From: Pempheris klunzingeri
Taxonomy: Eukaryota > Chordata > Actinopteri > Acropomatiformes > Pempheridae
DNA length: 64,000 nt
Reading direction: 5' to 3'
NCBI RefSeq assembly: GCF_042242105.1
Contig: NC_092013.1
Span: 5,715,730-5,779,729 of the forward strand
Part shown: positions 13,127 to 22,969 of the stretch, in pieces
How the letters are laid out: every line of letters begins with the position of its first letter
Numbering within the stretch: position 1 is the stretch's first letter
Made by a program: the position numbers and the translations under genes
Notes under the pieces: model-generated
Database searches by the model: none
What the model saw: only the letters and a program-made list of their open reading frames with translations
What the model was told of the DNA's origin: nothing

Positions 13127-14750
13127 CCTGAGGGTTAATTACAGTGTGTCATGTGCTGAAGTGTGTCATCAATACAGCTGACTCCCTCCTGCCTTTAGAC
13201 CATTTAATGCATTTTGTTTTTACTTTACCATACAGAGAGAGTTTTAATAAATGTCTGTTTATGACTTTTGAACTTTAGTTCCCAGACACCTTGTGACACG
13301 ATGTCGGCGAAGTGCACAGTGAAACAACAGATCCAGCTGGTCTGTGATTACTTAAATAAAAGGGATAAAAGAGGGAAATTGGAGTTTTGATTTCTCGTTT
13401 CCTGTCGGTGGGAAAGTGCACATGTACAACATCAGACTTTTATTTGGTGGAATGAGTCAGCTGGCTGGACAGCTGAGCAAAGAGCTGAAACTGAAGCTCT
13501 GTAAAGCTGAGCTGCGGATTCAGGTGAAGATCCTCTGTGGGTTTAAGCCTGAGTGACCTCTCTCACATGGTCATTTAATACAATGTTATGTTGATGCAAA
13601 TTAGGACTCAATTATGAATCCACTGCAGTGTTGAAGTAGCTGATAATTGTATCACGGTATGCAAAATGTTACAACCTTTCTTGTCATTTTTAGGCTTTGT
13701 AATGATAAGTTTTCCCAGTGGCCATTTCCTGTCAGTCTAATGATTATCGTGCCAGATGACGGTGAGTTGTGGGGGAGGCAGACTGCTGCAGCACAGAGCT
13801 GGGAATCTTCGGGCCAAAACATAACAAAAAAAAAAAAAAAACAGTCTGTGAGCAGCCCTCTTCCCAGAACACATTCTCTGTTTAACCTTTAACACATTAA
13901 GTGACTGAGAGCAAACTACCACAGCCCTGATAACAACGTACTGACATCAGTACAGCCAGTGTTGACCTGTCACATATCACCACGCCACCATAAGACATGT
14001 GGAAATCTAACAAAAGGCTACGACACCACAAACACACACACACACACACACACACTCAGACACACATTGTATTTTAATTTGTCCAAAGACCTTAAGACTT
14101 GTTCCAGCTACACACCCTTTCACATTGTGCGATCTGCTGCTGCTGCTGCTGCTGCAGATTATCACAGGAGAATGCTATTTGGGCGAGACCTAAAAACTCA
14201 AAAACCCTGTCCTGAAAAAAAAACAGGGAACATAATGTTCTTCTTTATGAAAATCAAATCAGGATATTCGCAGCACAAAAGAAATACACATATCTTATTC
14301 AAAACTACCGGCACTAACTGGGATTTATCCATTTTCCATGTGGTTTGGTGCTTGTAGCAACTGGTAGCAAAACAATGGAGGCCTTGTCCCAGCTTTGATT
14401 TAGTATCTCACCACTACAAAACCCAAACTCTGGGTCTGAACTCGCAGAAGTTGACCAGCAGCCTCACATTCCAGCAGAGAGAGATAGAGAGTGAGAGAGT
14501 GAGGTCTGACTTGGATAAGAGCCAAGACAGTTTTCCTCCTGATGTGTGTTTCCCCTATAAGTCCTTTGTTAAACACACTGTACCAACAAGACTGACAGAA
14601 GCACCAGAACAGCAGACAGAGCGTTATTAACGTATGTACCTTCATATTTGCAGGCTGACTAACATTGACAAAACAAAACACACATGGATGCTTTTGGATT
14701 AGTTCATGACACAAGCGCACACACATAAACACACACACATTTTCACACAC
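4924..14750. other. Long stretch without identifiable gene
   Basis: Nothing here resembles a known protein on either strand. The longer open frames run through simple repeats (for example CA/GT tracts near 9200, 9950, 10890-10920 and 13085-13122) or lack splice support. If the minus-strand exons at 14.7-20.4 kb are calpastatin, part of this would be intron and should contain further small exons, which I could not identify with confidence. One striking palindrome lies at 11507-11529. Confidence 0.4.
11507..11529. promoter_or_regulatory. 23-bp perfect palindrome, IR1 nuclear-receptor-like site
   Basis: Two 11-base arms (TATTGGGGTCA and its exact reverse complement) are separated by a single C. 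The core GGGTCA-C-TGACCC has the inverted-repeat-with-1-spacer arrangement bound by some nuclear receptor heterodimers such as FXR/RXR. The symmetry is seen directly; receptor binding is inferred from the motif. Confidence 0.4.
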
Positions 14751-14825
14751 CTGCTCCTCCACAGCCACATCCTGCAGGGCCGGGCCGTCCCGTGGGCCTC
14801 GGATCCAGCTCAGTATCTGGCCCAT
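14751..14825 (-). CDS. cast: Candidate alternative first exon of calpastatin (myristoylation type)
   Basis: On the minus strand an ATG in strong Kozak context (A at -3, G at +4) opens 25 codons beginning MGQILSWIRG and ending VAVEEQ. They are followed directly by GTGTGT, a usable donor, in phase 0. Gly2 and Ser6 fit the N-myristoylation consensus. Mammalian calpastatin has a testis-type start variant beginning MGQ with a lipid-modified N-terminus, so I read this as the fish counterpart: an isoform of the calpain inhibitor targeted to membranes. A TATA-like CTTATAG lies about 220 bases upstream on that strand. Support comes from synteny and N-terminal resemblance; downstream exons are not identified, so another gene is possible. 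Confidence 0.5.
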
Positions 14826-15134
14826 GTTGGCAGAAAGCGCCTCTGAATGTGTGTGTGTATGTCAACCTCTGCCTTGTCTGTCGGTTTGCAGCATGTTTCC
14901 GACAGGCAGGGAAGGGAACGGGACAGGGAGAGGAGGGGGGAGGGCGGAGGGACAGAAGGGGGGCGTGGTCTGGGAGCAGAAGGGGGTGAGGGAGGGGAGG
15001 CTCAGATGTGGATGTCACAAGAGGCCGGGCTGTAACTCTCTGGGCTATAAGGGGAAGTGAACTGATCGTGGGCTGACACCCTCCTGGATGAGGGGCCACG
15101 CCTGAGCTGCTTCTTAGGGAAACAGATACAGCTT

Positions 15135-15176
<42 letters not shown>

Positions 15177-16427
15177 GCATAAAGATATGCCTACACAGGC
15201 AGATGTGTAACTATTTAATGCAGAGTACTCTAAAACACGTTCAATTTTATCTGAGACAATATCCGAACTACTTATCAACAAGCACACGCCCTGATTTCTG
15301 TTCATATCCAGGCCCTGAGCACACACAGGCATAGAGACACACACAGGCTTGTGTACACACTTGGTATGTACACACTGCAATAAAAGATAGCTTGTGCAAC
15401 CACCCTCGCTGCATAATCGCCTATGAGAGCAAAGGGAGGGATCAGACTTGAGTTTTGTATTACATCTGCATCACCTGCCTGCCAAGAGAGACAAACCTGA
15501 GCTGACACAACTGGGCCTGATCCTTCACGACACTGACATCACCACTTGATGATAAGCACGGGGAATGATATTGATTAAAAACCCTGGTTTTTTCAACAAC
15601 AGGTCACCCAGTAACAATGTTGGCTGAGCCAATAAAAACACTGTTATCTTTGGCAAATGGAGGAGATTTCATCACGATTCTGTGCATCAAAACAGCAAAA
15701 AAAATGTGATGACATAACAAGAATATGTTTCTACAGAACAAATAACAGATTTACTAAAGCTGAGGGTGTGGGTGTCCCGAACCTTCACCTACTGCACTTC
15801 TTATTTAAGAGAGATGCTCTAGCAGCGTATTCAGCTAACATACAGCATTCTTTACTACCTCTGATTATGAAAACACAATTATAGACAGTGTAGAAGAAGT
15901 ATATTCAGATGTCTTCAAAGAAAGACTTCGCTTTCCTCCCATTGTGTTCATGTACAGAAGAGGCCACGCGAATTCAAAGTGCAACTCCAGCCACGTCTCT
16001 GAGGCTTTACCTCACCTATGGCCTGGATGTATTGCACATACCTTTGGGCATTTCTTGGGTGGGGTTTGCAGACAATAAAAACCTTTGAGCGAGTCACTGA
16101 TGAATTCAGTCTGTGCTTGGGCAGCCAAGCCTTTCAAATATAATTAGCCTTTCAGCTGTTTTTTGTGGCACACCTCAGCAGAAGATGGGAATAATGTAGA
16201 TGACTATGAAGGAGTTTAAACCAGCTGGACATGAAACTCCTGTTTGTGCAGCACACAGTTTAAACGGTTGTGAAAACTCAATGTCCAGAATTTTAAAATG
16301 TATGATTAAAGGCTATTAAAACGCATACAGGAAGGCCTGTCTGCTATGTGATATCTTAATAACACAGAACTGGTGTGGCAATAAAATACAACTGAATTGA
16401 ATGATTTAAAAACTGTTGTACATTTAT

Positions 16428-16840
16428 CATGGACTGTATAAAAGAAGTGGATGTAGCTTCTGGGTCTGAGAAGTGAAGCCAACGCTAAAGAAACCTGCGT
16501 TCTTTCTAATGGCCTGCAGGGGGCGACTCTACAGGCTCCAAAAGGAAGTCCGATTTTATGGAAATCTACGAGAAAGTGAGCCTGAGTTTAAGGTCTCAGT
16601 CGCTAGTTTACAGGCTTCTTCAACACGGCCGGATGTTCATCTAATTAATTATGGTCCTATTTGGGGGACCTTGTGACTAACCAATCAGAGGCGGTTTTCA
16701 TGAAATGAACGTCACTTCTGGCTCCAAAAAACCAAGATGGCGACGACTGTGAAGCCAAAGTCGAGGCTTCAAAATGGCAGTTCACAGACCAATGGGCGAT
16801 GTCACAGTGGCTGCGTCCACTTCTTATATACAGTCCATGG
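16428..16840. mobile_element. Nonautonomous DNA transposon (MITE-like)
   Basis: The terminal inverted repeats match at 24 of 26 positions: CATGGACTGTATAAAAGAAG at the left end, and a near-identical sequence on the opposite strand at the right end. The roughly 410-bp interior has no open frame of note. Target-site duplications are not clear, so the superfamily is not assigned. Confidence 0.7.
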
Positions 16841-17519
16841 CGTTTTGTAGAACTACGTGATTTTGACAGTCTCATATCCTGTCAAGTCTATTTTATTGAT
16901 ATAGCTGAATGTCACAAACCCCAGATATTCCTCAAGGGGCTTTATAATCATACACTCCATCTTTAAACGCTCAATATTCTGCATTCCAGAGGTTCTCAAA
17001 CTGTGCCTCCCCAGGAAGACGTAGGAGAGTTGGGCAGGGAGTGTCAGACTGCTCTTGCTGTTCACACAGCAATGGAATGAAGTCATGCAAGTTTTCTCTT
17101 CCATCATTTTTCTGAACCTGAAGGCTAAGAGGAGAAGGGGACAAAGACACAGCATGCATGCCACAGGTATATACATGGCTCCATATTGCAATGCGCATGC
17201 ACTTGCTCACTGCTTGCACATGTGTGTACATATCCGCACACAGGCTTTTGCACATGCCCCCACAGTATGGTACACTCCCCGTCGGACAGACACACCTTTG
17301 CTGATGCCAAGTGCCAAATGAGACAGCCTGTAAAACTAACTGACGAAACATGGGAGTCGTGCATCTCCTACTGAAACAAAAGTACATTCATTTTTATCAC
17401 TACTTTGGTATGCGATCATTTTGCAACTCTTCGCCTTCGACTGGAGTTGATCAGACTTGCACAAAAACTTGAACTCATGAGTGATACAGTATAAAGAACG
17501 ATACATTTCTAAGGTTTGG

Positions 17520-17840
17520 TTACAGGACTCTTGGCTGGGAGGATGGGGTTCAAATTCTGTGTGAGACCAACAGTAAATGACTTTAATGTTTTTGGAAACT
17601 CGTTTAACTTATATATTTCAGTTTTCTTTTATTGTTATTAGTCTTCAACCTGCAGTTTGGTTAGGTTTAGGCATCAACACTATTTCGTTAGGTTTAGGAA
17701 AAGATCATGGTTTGGGTTAAAATAATAAGCCGAGCACAAATAAAGTACATTAAACACAAAATATCTTCTTACCAACATACACGGGGCAAAAAGGGCTGCT
17801 GATTACTGACATGTAAGTGCAAATAACATCTGGCTGAATA
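17520..17840 (+). repeat. Dispersed repeat, copy 1
   Basis: This shares a series of matching phrases in the same order with 47120-47390. Examples are GTTTAGGCA(T/C)CAA, AAAAGATCATG and TTTGGGTTAAAAT, then a tail of the form GCTGA(T/C)TACT. It is therefore a decayed interspersed element of about 300 bp. The class is unknown. Confidence 0.6.
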
Positions 17841-18787
17841 GAAATAGGAGTGTTACCTGAGGGATTATATATGCTAACACTATGAAAATGAATGAGGAAA
17901 TGGCAGGGCCACATAAGTGTGCATGTGAAACAGGACTCCTCTGCTAGACTGCTCTTCTTTATATTTAGACCCATGTCGCACTAGAGTCACCATTACTGCC
18001 ACCACAAGCAGTTCAGACACTTACAAACTCACCACCTCAAACACCAGGTCACCTATGTAGGTAAAGATTCACAACTCTACAGCCATTTACTGTCACGTTA
18101 ACTTCAAAAGCGATTAAGACAAACTCCAAGTAAAGATAAATATGACTCCTAGTAAAGTTTTTACTGATAAAGATAAAAGTAGTCCAGGAGAGTATAGTAG
18201 GCTACAAGGTCAGCAACTCTACATTAAGATGTTTTGATGACTGATAATGGGTTAAAACAAATACAGGAAAGTTAAGAGAATGGAATCAACTGCTCCTCCT
18301 CAACAACTTTCTCAGGCAGCAGGTTTACAGACAAGCAGCTGTGACCTGAGGAGTCACCGTTCACCAGATCACAGGTTCTCAAGCGTGAGTGCTCTCAGCA
18401 GAGGGAGACAAACACTAACTTAGAGTTTCCTTTACATATATTATACTGACTGGCCCTTTACTTCACAACAAAATGCACTCATCTACAGAATGTAAGATTA
18501 TTTAAACATTTCTGACATGCAAGCTCCCTTTTTAGATCTTAAGATTCTCATGACCCCAACAATTATATTTATATTGGCCCTTTTTTCACTCCTTCATTTT
18601 TCTTGTCTGTTCAAAGGCATTTAACTTGAAGAACATTTAAACTGAAACTCAGAAGCACATTTAGGCCAAAAATACTCAATCTTAAAATCAATGTTGCAAG
18701 ATTATGTGGGGGGGAAAAAAAATTATCTAACACTTTTCTTCTCAGGTTTCGGTGTCTACGAGCAGCAGGAGGAGGTGAAGTCGGTAC

Positions 18788-18877
18788 CTTGCCATAGTGG
18801 GACTCTGTGATGGGATAGTAGACTGAGGACGTGCTACTATGATGGACGTCAAGCGGGGAATCAGCCGCCTCTCCTTG
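18788..18877 (-). CDS. cast: Candidate shared internal exon of calpastatin
   Basis: On the minus strand a TGTGTGTAG acceptor is followed by 90 open bases (30 codons, starting QGEAADSPLD and ending TESHYGK) and a GTACCG donor. It is phase 0 on both sides, which fits the phase-0 donors of the two upstream candidate first exons. The Ser/Thr-rich, disordered-looking peptide would suit the variable N-terminal (XL/L) region of calpastatin, but I cannot align it to a known sequence. Confidence 0.42.
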
Positions 18878-19555
18878 CTACACACAAACACACACACAAA
18901 CAAACAGCAGCTTGTTATTGTATGCGAGACGCCTTTGAGGAATTAAAGTTAATGATAAAAATCAATGAAGCGTCTGTACAGGATGCAGCGGCTTCGGTCT
19001 CTTCTGCTGGTGGTTTCATTAAACATCTCACGATAAATGTTTCATATTTTAACATTTTGCTGCTCATCTTGCTTCTTATTTTTTGTAAAAGTCTACAAAA
19101 GTAAAAGCTACAAAATACAACTAATAAAATAAAAAATATTTCAATGTAAAAGTTCAGTACAAACAGTTTAAAGTCTATAATAAGACACACCAGTGTGTGT
19201 TTTTTATCTGGTGCTAACTTTGAGGAAGAGCTGGGACAAATCTTAAGCTGAAAAAACTGTGTGTGTGTTAAACCTATCTCTGTTTAATCAGTCACACACC
19301 CTCATATATAAACAGTGTGTGTAAAAAGAATGAGGCCAAAGCCCATTAATTAATTAATTTCAATTCAAAGGTTGTCTTGTGCAGCCTATGCCAACTTTTA
19401 AAGACTAGTCAGCAGATCTCGTACACCCTCAGACTAGTTGTGCTGGTTTTCTGCACTCTTGGCATGCCACAGATCACTTAGCAGGTATTAAAGCATCACG
19501 CCAGAAGGGCAAACAGAAGTGGAGAAGGAGTGTGAAAAGTAGCAGATGTACTCAC

Positions 19556-19585
19556 AAGACACATCCAGTACCTTGCGTACGCCAT
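19556..19585 (-). CDS. cast: Candidate alternative first exon, MAYARYW type
   Basis: The minus-strand ATG (G at +4) opens ten codons, MAYARYWMCL, directly followed by the strong donor GTGAGTAC in phase 0. A mammalian calpastatin start variant begins MAFASWW, which is a similar short aromatic N-terminus, so this may be its fish counterpart. A (GA)n tract lies just upstream on the same strand, at a plausible promoter position. A ten-residue exon is weak evidence alone; it gains weight from neighbouring start exons on the same strand with matching phase. Confidence 0.42.
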
Positions 19586-19628
19586 GACGGAGCAGGAGGC
19601 GAAAACACACTGGCCTGAAATGAAAGTT

Positions 19629-19629
19629 C

Positions 19630-19662
<33 letters not shown>
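19629..19662. repeat. (CT)n microsatellite
   Basis: A CT run of about 17 units, equal to (GA)n on the minus strand, ends about 45 bases upstream of the MAYARYW start codon. GA tracts of this kind are common in core promoters. Confidence 0.85.
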
Positions 19663-19664
<2 letters not shown>

Positions 19665-20057
19665 GCCCTCAGCACAGGATCTTTTCTCTCATGCCTTCTC
19701 CCCGACAGAGTGCCACTCCCCAAACACTTCTCACTATTATCTCACAAAGACGTCTGAACTTCTTCTGACTCTGCCTGATCACAGGCTCCTTCTCCAGCAG
19801 GGTCTCTGGATCTTCCGCATTACTAAAGAATAATCCTGCACTGACCTGTGTACAGTGACTGTGCCACCCCCACACTCACCCCCCCCCCCCACACCCCCAT
19901 CCTGCATCACCACACACTGATTTCCAAAGAAGGAACTTCACTGTGGCTGTTTCCTGCTAAACTGGGAAACTGTTATTGTTTGCAGGAGGAGATGGAGGTG
20001 GAGGAGGAGTGGGGGGGTCCCTCTAGTAAAACCTATCAGTAGCTTTTGGCAACAGCT

Positions 20058-20103
20058 GATGTATCGATTAACCGATGATGCGGACAAGGTTAATCGATGC
20101 ATC
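20058..20103. repeat. 16-bp inverted repeat with ATCGAT cores
   Basis: The left arm GATGTATCGATTAACC (20058-20073) and the right arm (20088-20103) are reverse complements at 15 of 16 positions, with a 14-base loop. Each arm contains ATCGATTAA, which also resembles the core of a common fish interspersed repeat and homeodomain/CUT-type sites. It sits in the putative intron between two candidate first exons. Confidence 0.55.
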
Positions 20104-20303
20104 GATCCTGCAAACACCCTGCACAACATTCACACCACACACACACTCCAAAACATGCACTGCAATGACACACGGACATCTACTGCAGTCTTTGGGTAAG
20201 TGTAGTCTCAGAATGACCCGTTTTATGTACTCAGAAACATCCTGAAGTAGTCCGAGCCATTTTCTCCGTGTGTCAGCCACGCATCGAAGGAAAACGCACT
20301 TAC

Positions 20304-20360
20304 TTCTTTCGCATCCTTGGTGTTTTTGTGGTGGCCGTGTCCTTTTCTCTTGTGAGGCAT
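20304..20360 (-). CDS. cast: Candidate first coding exon, MPHKRK type
   Basis: On the minus strand the ATG at 20360 opens 19 codons, a basic His/Lys-rich peptide beginning MPHKRKGHGH and ending DAKE. It is followed by an excellent GTAAGTGC donor in phase 0. The bases upstream on that strand would be 5' untranslated. It can splice in frame to the exon at 18788-18877. I assign it to calpastatin only by position, strand and phase, as one of several alternative starts. Confidence 0.42.
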
Positions 20361-20547
20361 CTTTGAAATACGGACGGATTCACTTTTACAGATTCCCTCT
20401 GCGTCCTCGGTCCTCTGCAGGCAGTCAGAGTCTGCAGGATTGTCTGCCCCTTGGAGCAAATCGAGTTGCCCCTCCCGCTGAGAAAACTTTCCAGAGTGAT
20501 GATTGATCAAAGCAGCCTGAATAAGCAAAATGCGCGCGCGTGTGCAT

Positions 20548-20553
20548 GTGTGC

Positions 20554-20584
<31 letters not shown>
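20548..20584. repeat. (GT)n microsatellite
   Basis: An imperfect GT/GC-GT tract lies close upstream (on the minus strand) of the MPHKRK-type first exon. Confidence 0.8.
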
Positions 20585-20585
<1 letters not shown>

Positions 20586-20912
20586 TAAGATGTTGCAGCA
20601 AGTTAGATTTCCTACTTAATGAGACAGAAGTTGTTTCTGTGTGATACTGAGGTGCAGACTGGGGTCCATACACTGTAGCATACTGAAACACAGATTTAAC
20701 ACAGTCAGATGATGTGGATCATGAGAGGTGCACGTAACCTGTGGTTCAGTGAATGTGTCTACATACTTAAATCGACACGCAGCACTTATTTCTTGCAGGA
20801 AGGGCTGTTTCGGGGCCTGACGGGACACGCCCCGCAGTTGGGGGAAGAGTTGACTCACTGCTGATGTTATCCTCCTCCTCTCAGGGAGCTCATCGGTCTC
20901 TGTAGCGCAAGG

Positions 20913-20926
20913 CTGCCCCCTGGTGG
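20913..20926 (-). promoter_or_regulatory. CTCF-like motif
   Basis: CTGCCCCCTGGTGG matches the reverse complement of the vertebrate CTCF core at every constrained position. It lies between the divergently transcribed candidate cast promoters and pcsk1, a sensible place for an insulator. Binding is inferred from the motif only. Confidence 0.4.
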
Positions 20927-22176
20927 GTCAGCGAGGGACGACACAGAGCCCCCACAGGCCCCCATCACTCAACTGTCAACCTGTGTAATATAAAAAAATA
21001 AATAAATCTGAGAAGTATTTCATTTTATACCCCTTATATCTGACAGATTTAGTTAGTAGTTACTTTACAAATTAAGAATTTACACACAAAACATATGAAG
21101 AACTCGGTCATCTCCGGCCTGTCCACGCCATCCAACCTCACTCCTCCACCCTTCACAGATAGCTTCACAGATAAATCATCTTTACCTCAGTTTACCACCT
21201 GTGTCTGTATCCTGCAGTTTGTCTAATCCAAACAGCATTTCTTCACAGATTATTGTAGATGTAGCATCTGTTATTGTATTTCTGTTTTATTACTTTTAAA
21301 CATATTGATCCCCATTTATTGCCTAACATAGTTGTTTTATTTTTATTAGTTACACCAGGGTAACTTCAAGCACTATAAATAGATTTGGTATGAGTAGATA
21401 TATCTAGTAAATCTTTGTGACAACAGCATGCATGACCCTGTGTGTTAAAAGAGAGCCAGTTATCAGACCAGCGATACTGATGTGTGATGTTCACTGACAT
21501 GTGAAGTGATGCTGTATCACTGTAGGTGGAAACACAAGCGATTTCAGCACTGATCGGCGTACTTCCTGTCTGATCTGCCTCCGGTGAGCGCACAGACTTT
21601 TCCATTGTCATTTATTCCTGTCTTCAATTACAAACAGCCTGTCTGTCTGTGACACAGAGTGGATGAAGTGGTTCATCACTCCGATGCCCTTCAGAGACCT
21701 TCTCACCTCCTGATAACCGCGTGAATCCTGTCACGTCTCCACATACTCGAACAATCTGCCACCTGCAAAGTGATGCCAATCTGGGGCGACACCAGAATGG
21801 CATTTCTGCAGCATCCTCTGATAACAGGTGACATTTGTACGCCGGTTGAGTTTTGGTGACACAAATGAATGAAACAGATTCTTAATCTTTTCTTTTGTTC
21901 CCGGCATTACTCATATTTGCAACATTTATACGGGGAGTAATTAAACAAACAATGCAGTGTTGTAGACGGCATTAGCTTCTGCTGCTTCCTCACTAGAATG
22001 ACTGACTTCCTAATGACAGCTGGTACAAAGACATAAACAAACCCACTGTTACAACTCAGCTATCACAAGAGGAGCAATAAATATGGATGATCAAAGGCCT
22101 TCATCAGAGTTTATTGCACATTAAGCGTTTAAAGGCAGGCAGGGTCTGCAGCTTCTTTTCATACAGCTTTTGTCAT

Positions 22177-22260
22177 TCAATTCAATTCAATTCAATTCAA
22201 CTTTATTGTCTGTTCCAGGTAAAAACAGAAATTTTTCTTTTGTCACGGCTGTAAAACAAA
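22177..22260 (-). repeat. Repeat fragment with (TTCAA)n end
   Basis: Five tandem TTCAA units run into CTTTATTGTCTGTTCCAG. This is the usual 3'-end style of fish non-LTR retroposons in reverse orientation, where a short tandem tail replaces poly(A). Confidence 0.5.
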
Positions 22261-22913
22261 GTTTAAAAACCCACATTCAGGCATTAAAACACCCCCACAC
22301 ATCAAAAACACAGTACAACAGGTGAAACAAATAAAACACGTAAAATAAACTAAAAACACAGTGCATGTTTGTTGAAATTCTCTTAACCCTTTAACCTTCT
22401 GCTCAACCACATGGTAGAGCACATTTTGACTCACTATATCTTATTGAAAACATGTTTTACTTACGACATCTCAACCGTTTGGTAGAGGCCAATATTTCAA
22501 AAAATGTGGGGTCTGTTCATAAAAAAACATTGATTTTTGTGATTAGTGCCCCAAGGAAATAAAATATATAAAGAATACATTTTTTCATTGCTTTTTTCTT
22601 GGTGAGGACGTTACAGCAATGAATAAATCAAGTGCTTTGACAAAAAAAGAAAAGAATCCAGTGTCTGTGGCTGTCACAGGCCGGTAAGAAGCATTTGAAT
22701 GAGATGACTGGACGGACGAGCTGCCTGTCTGCCTGTGTGACTTATTGCTAGAATAACAGAGAAAGTGCAGCCAGAGTTTGTGCTGCAATTACACAGCACA
22801 CACCCACTGAGCCGAAGGCAGACTGTTGATTATGTTTATGTGTTTGTGGCATTTAACAGACTTGTTTATGTGTCAGACTGTAAAGCTGAGACGCTGTCTG
22901 TCAGCGGTTGCGT

Positions 22914-22969
22914 AGGAGGAGGAGGAGGAGGAGGAGGAGGAGGAGGAGGAGGAGGAGGAGGAGGAGGAA
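22914..22969. repeat. (AGG)n trinucleotide repeat
   Basis: A nearly pure AGG run of about 18 units. It produces a polyglycine reading frame that I do not regard as a gene. Confidence 0.9.

Larger units (their letters stand above)
14826..18787. other. Probable intron of the minus-strand gene
   Basis: This lies between two candidate minus-strand exons. It contains a long CA tract (about 15138-15173), a nonautonomous DNA transposon (16428-16840), a fragment with the fish-repeat phrase CTCAAGGGGCTTTATAA near 16930, and a dispersed repeat at 17520-17840. No further coding exon is evident. Confidence 0.4.

Noticed and set aside
16971..17387. Minus-strand open frame with a possible acceptor before VQKNDGRENL
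   Set aside because: No similarity to calpastatin, and it overlaps repeat-like sequence; not supported as an exon.
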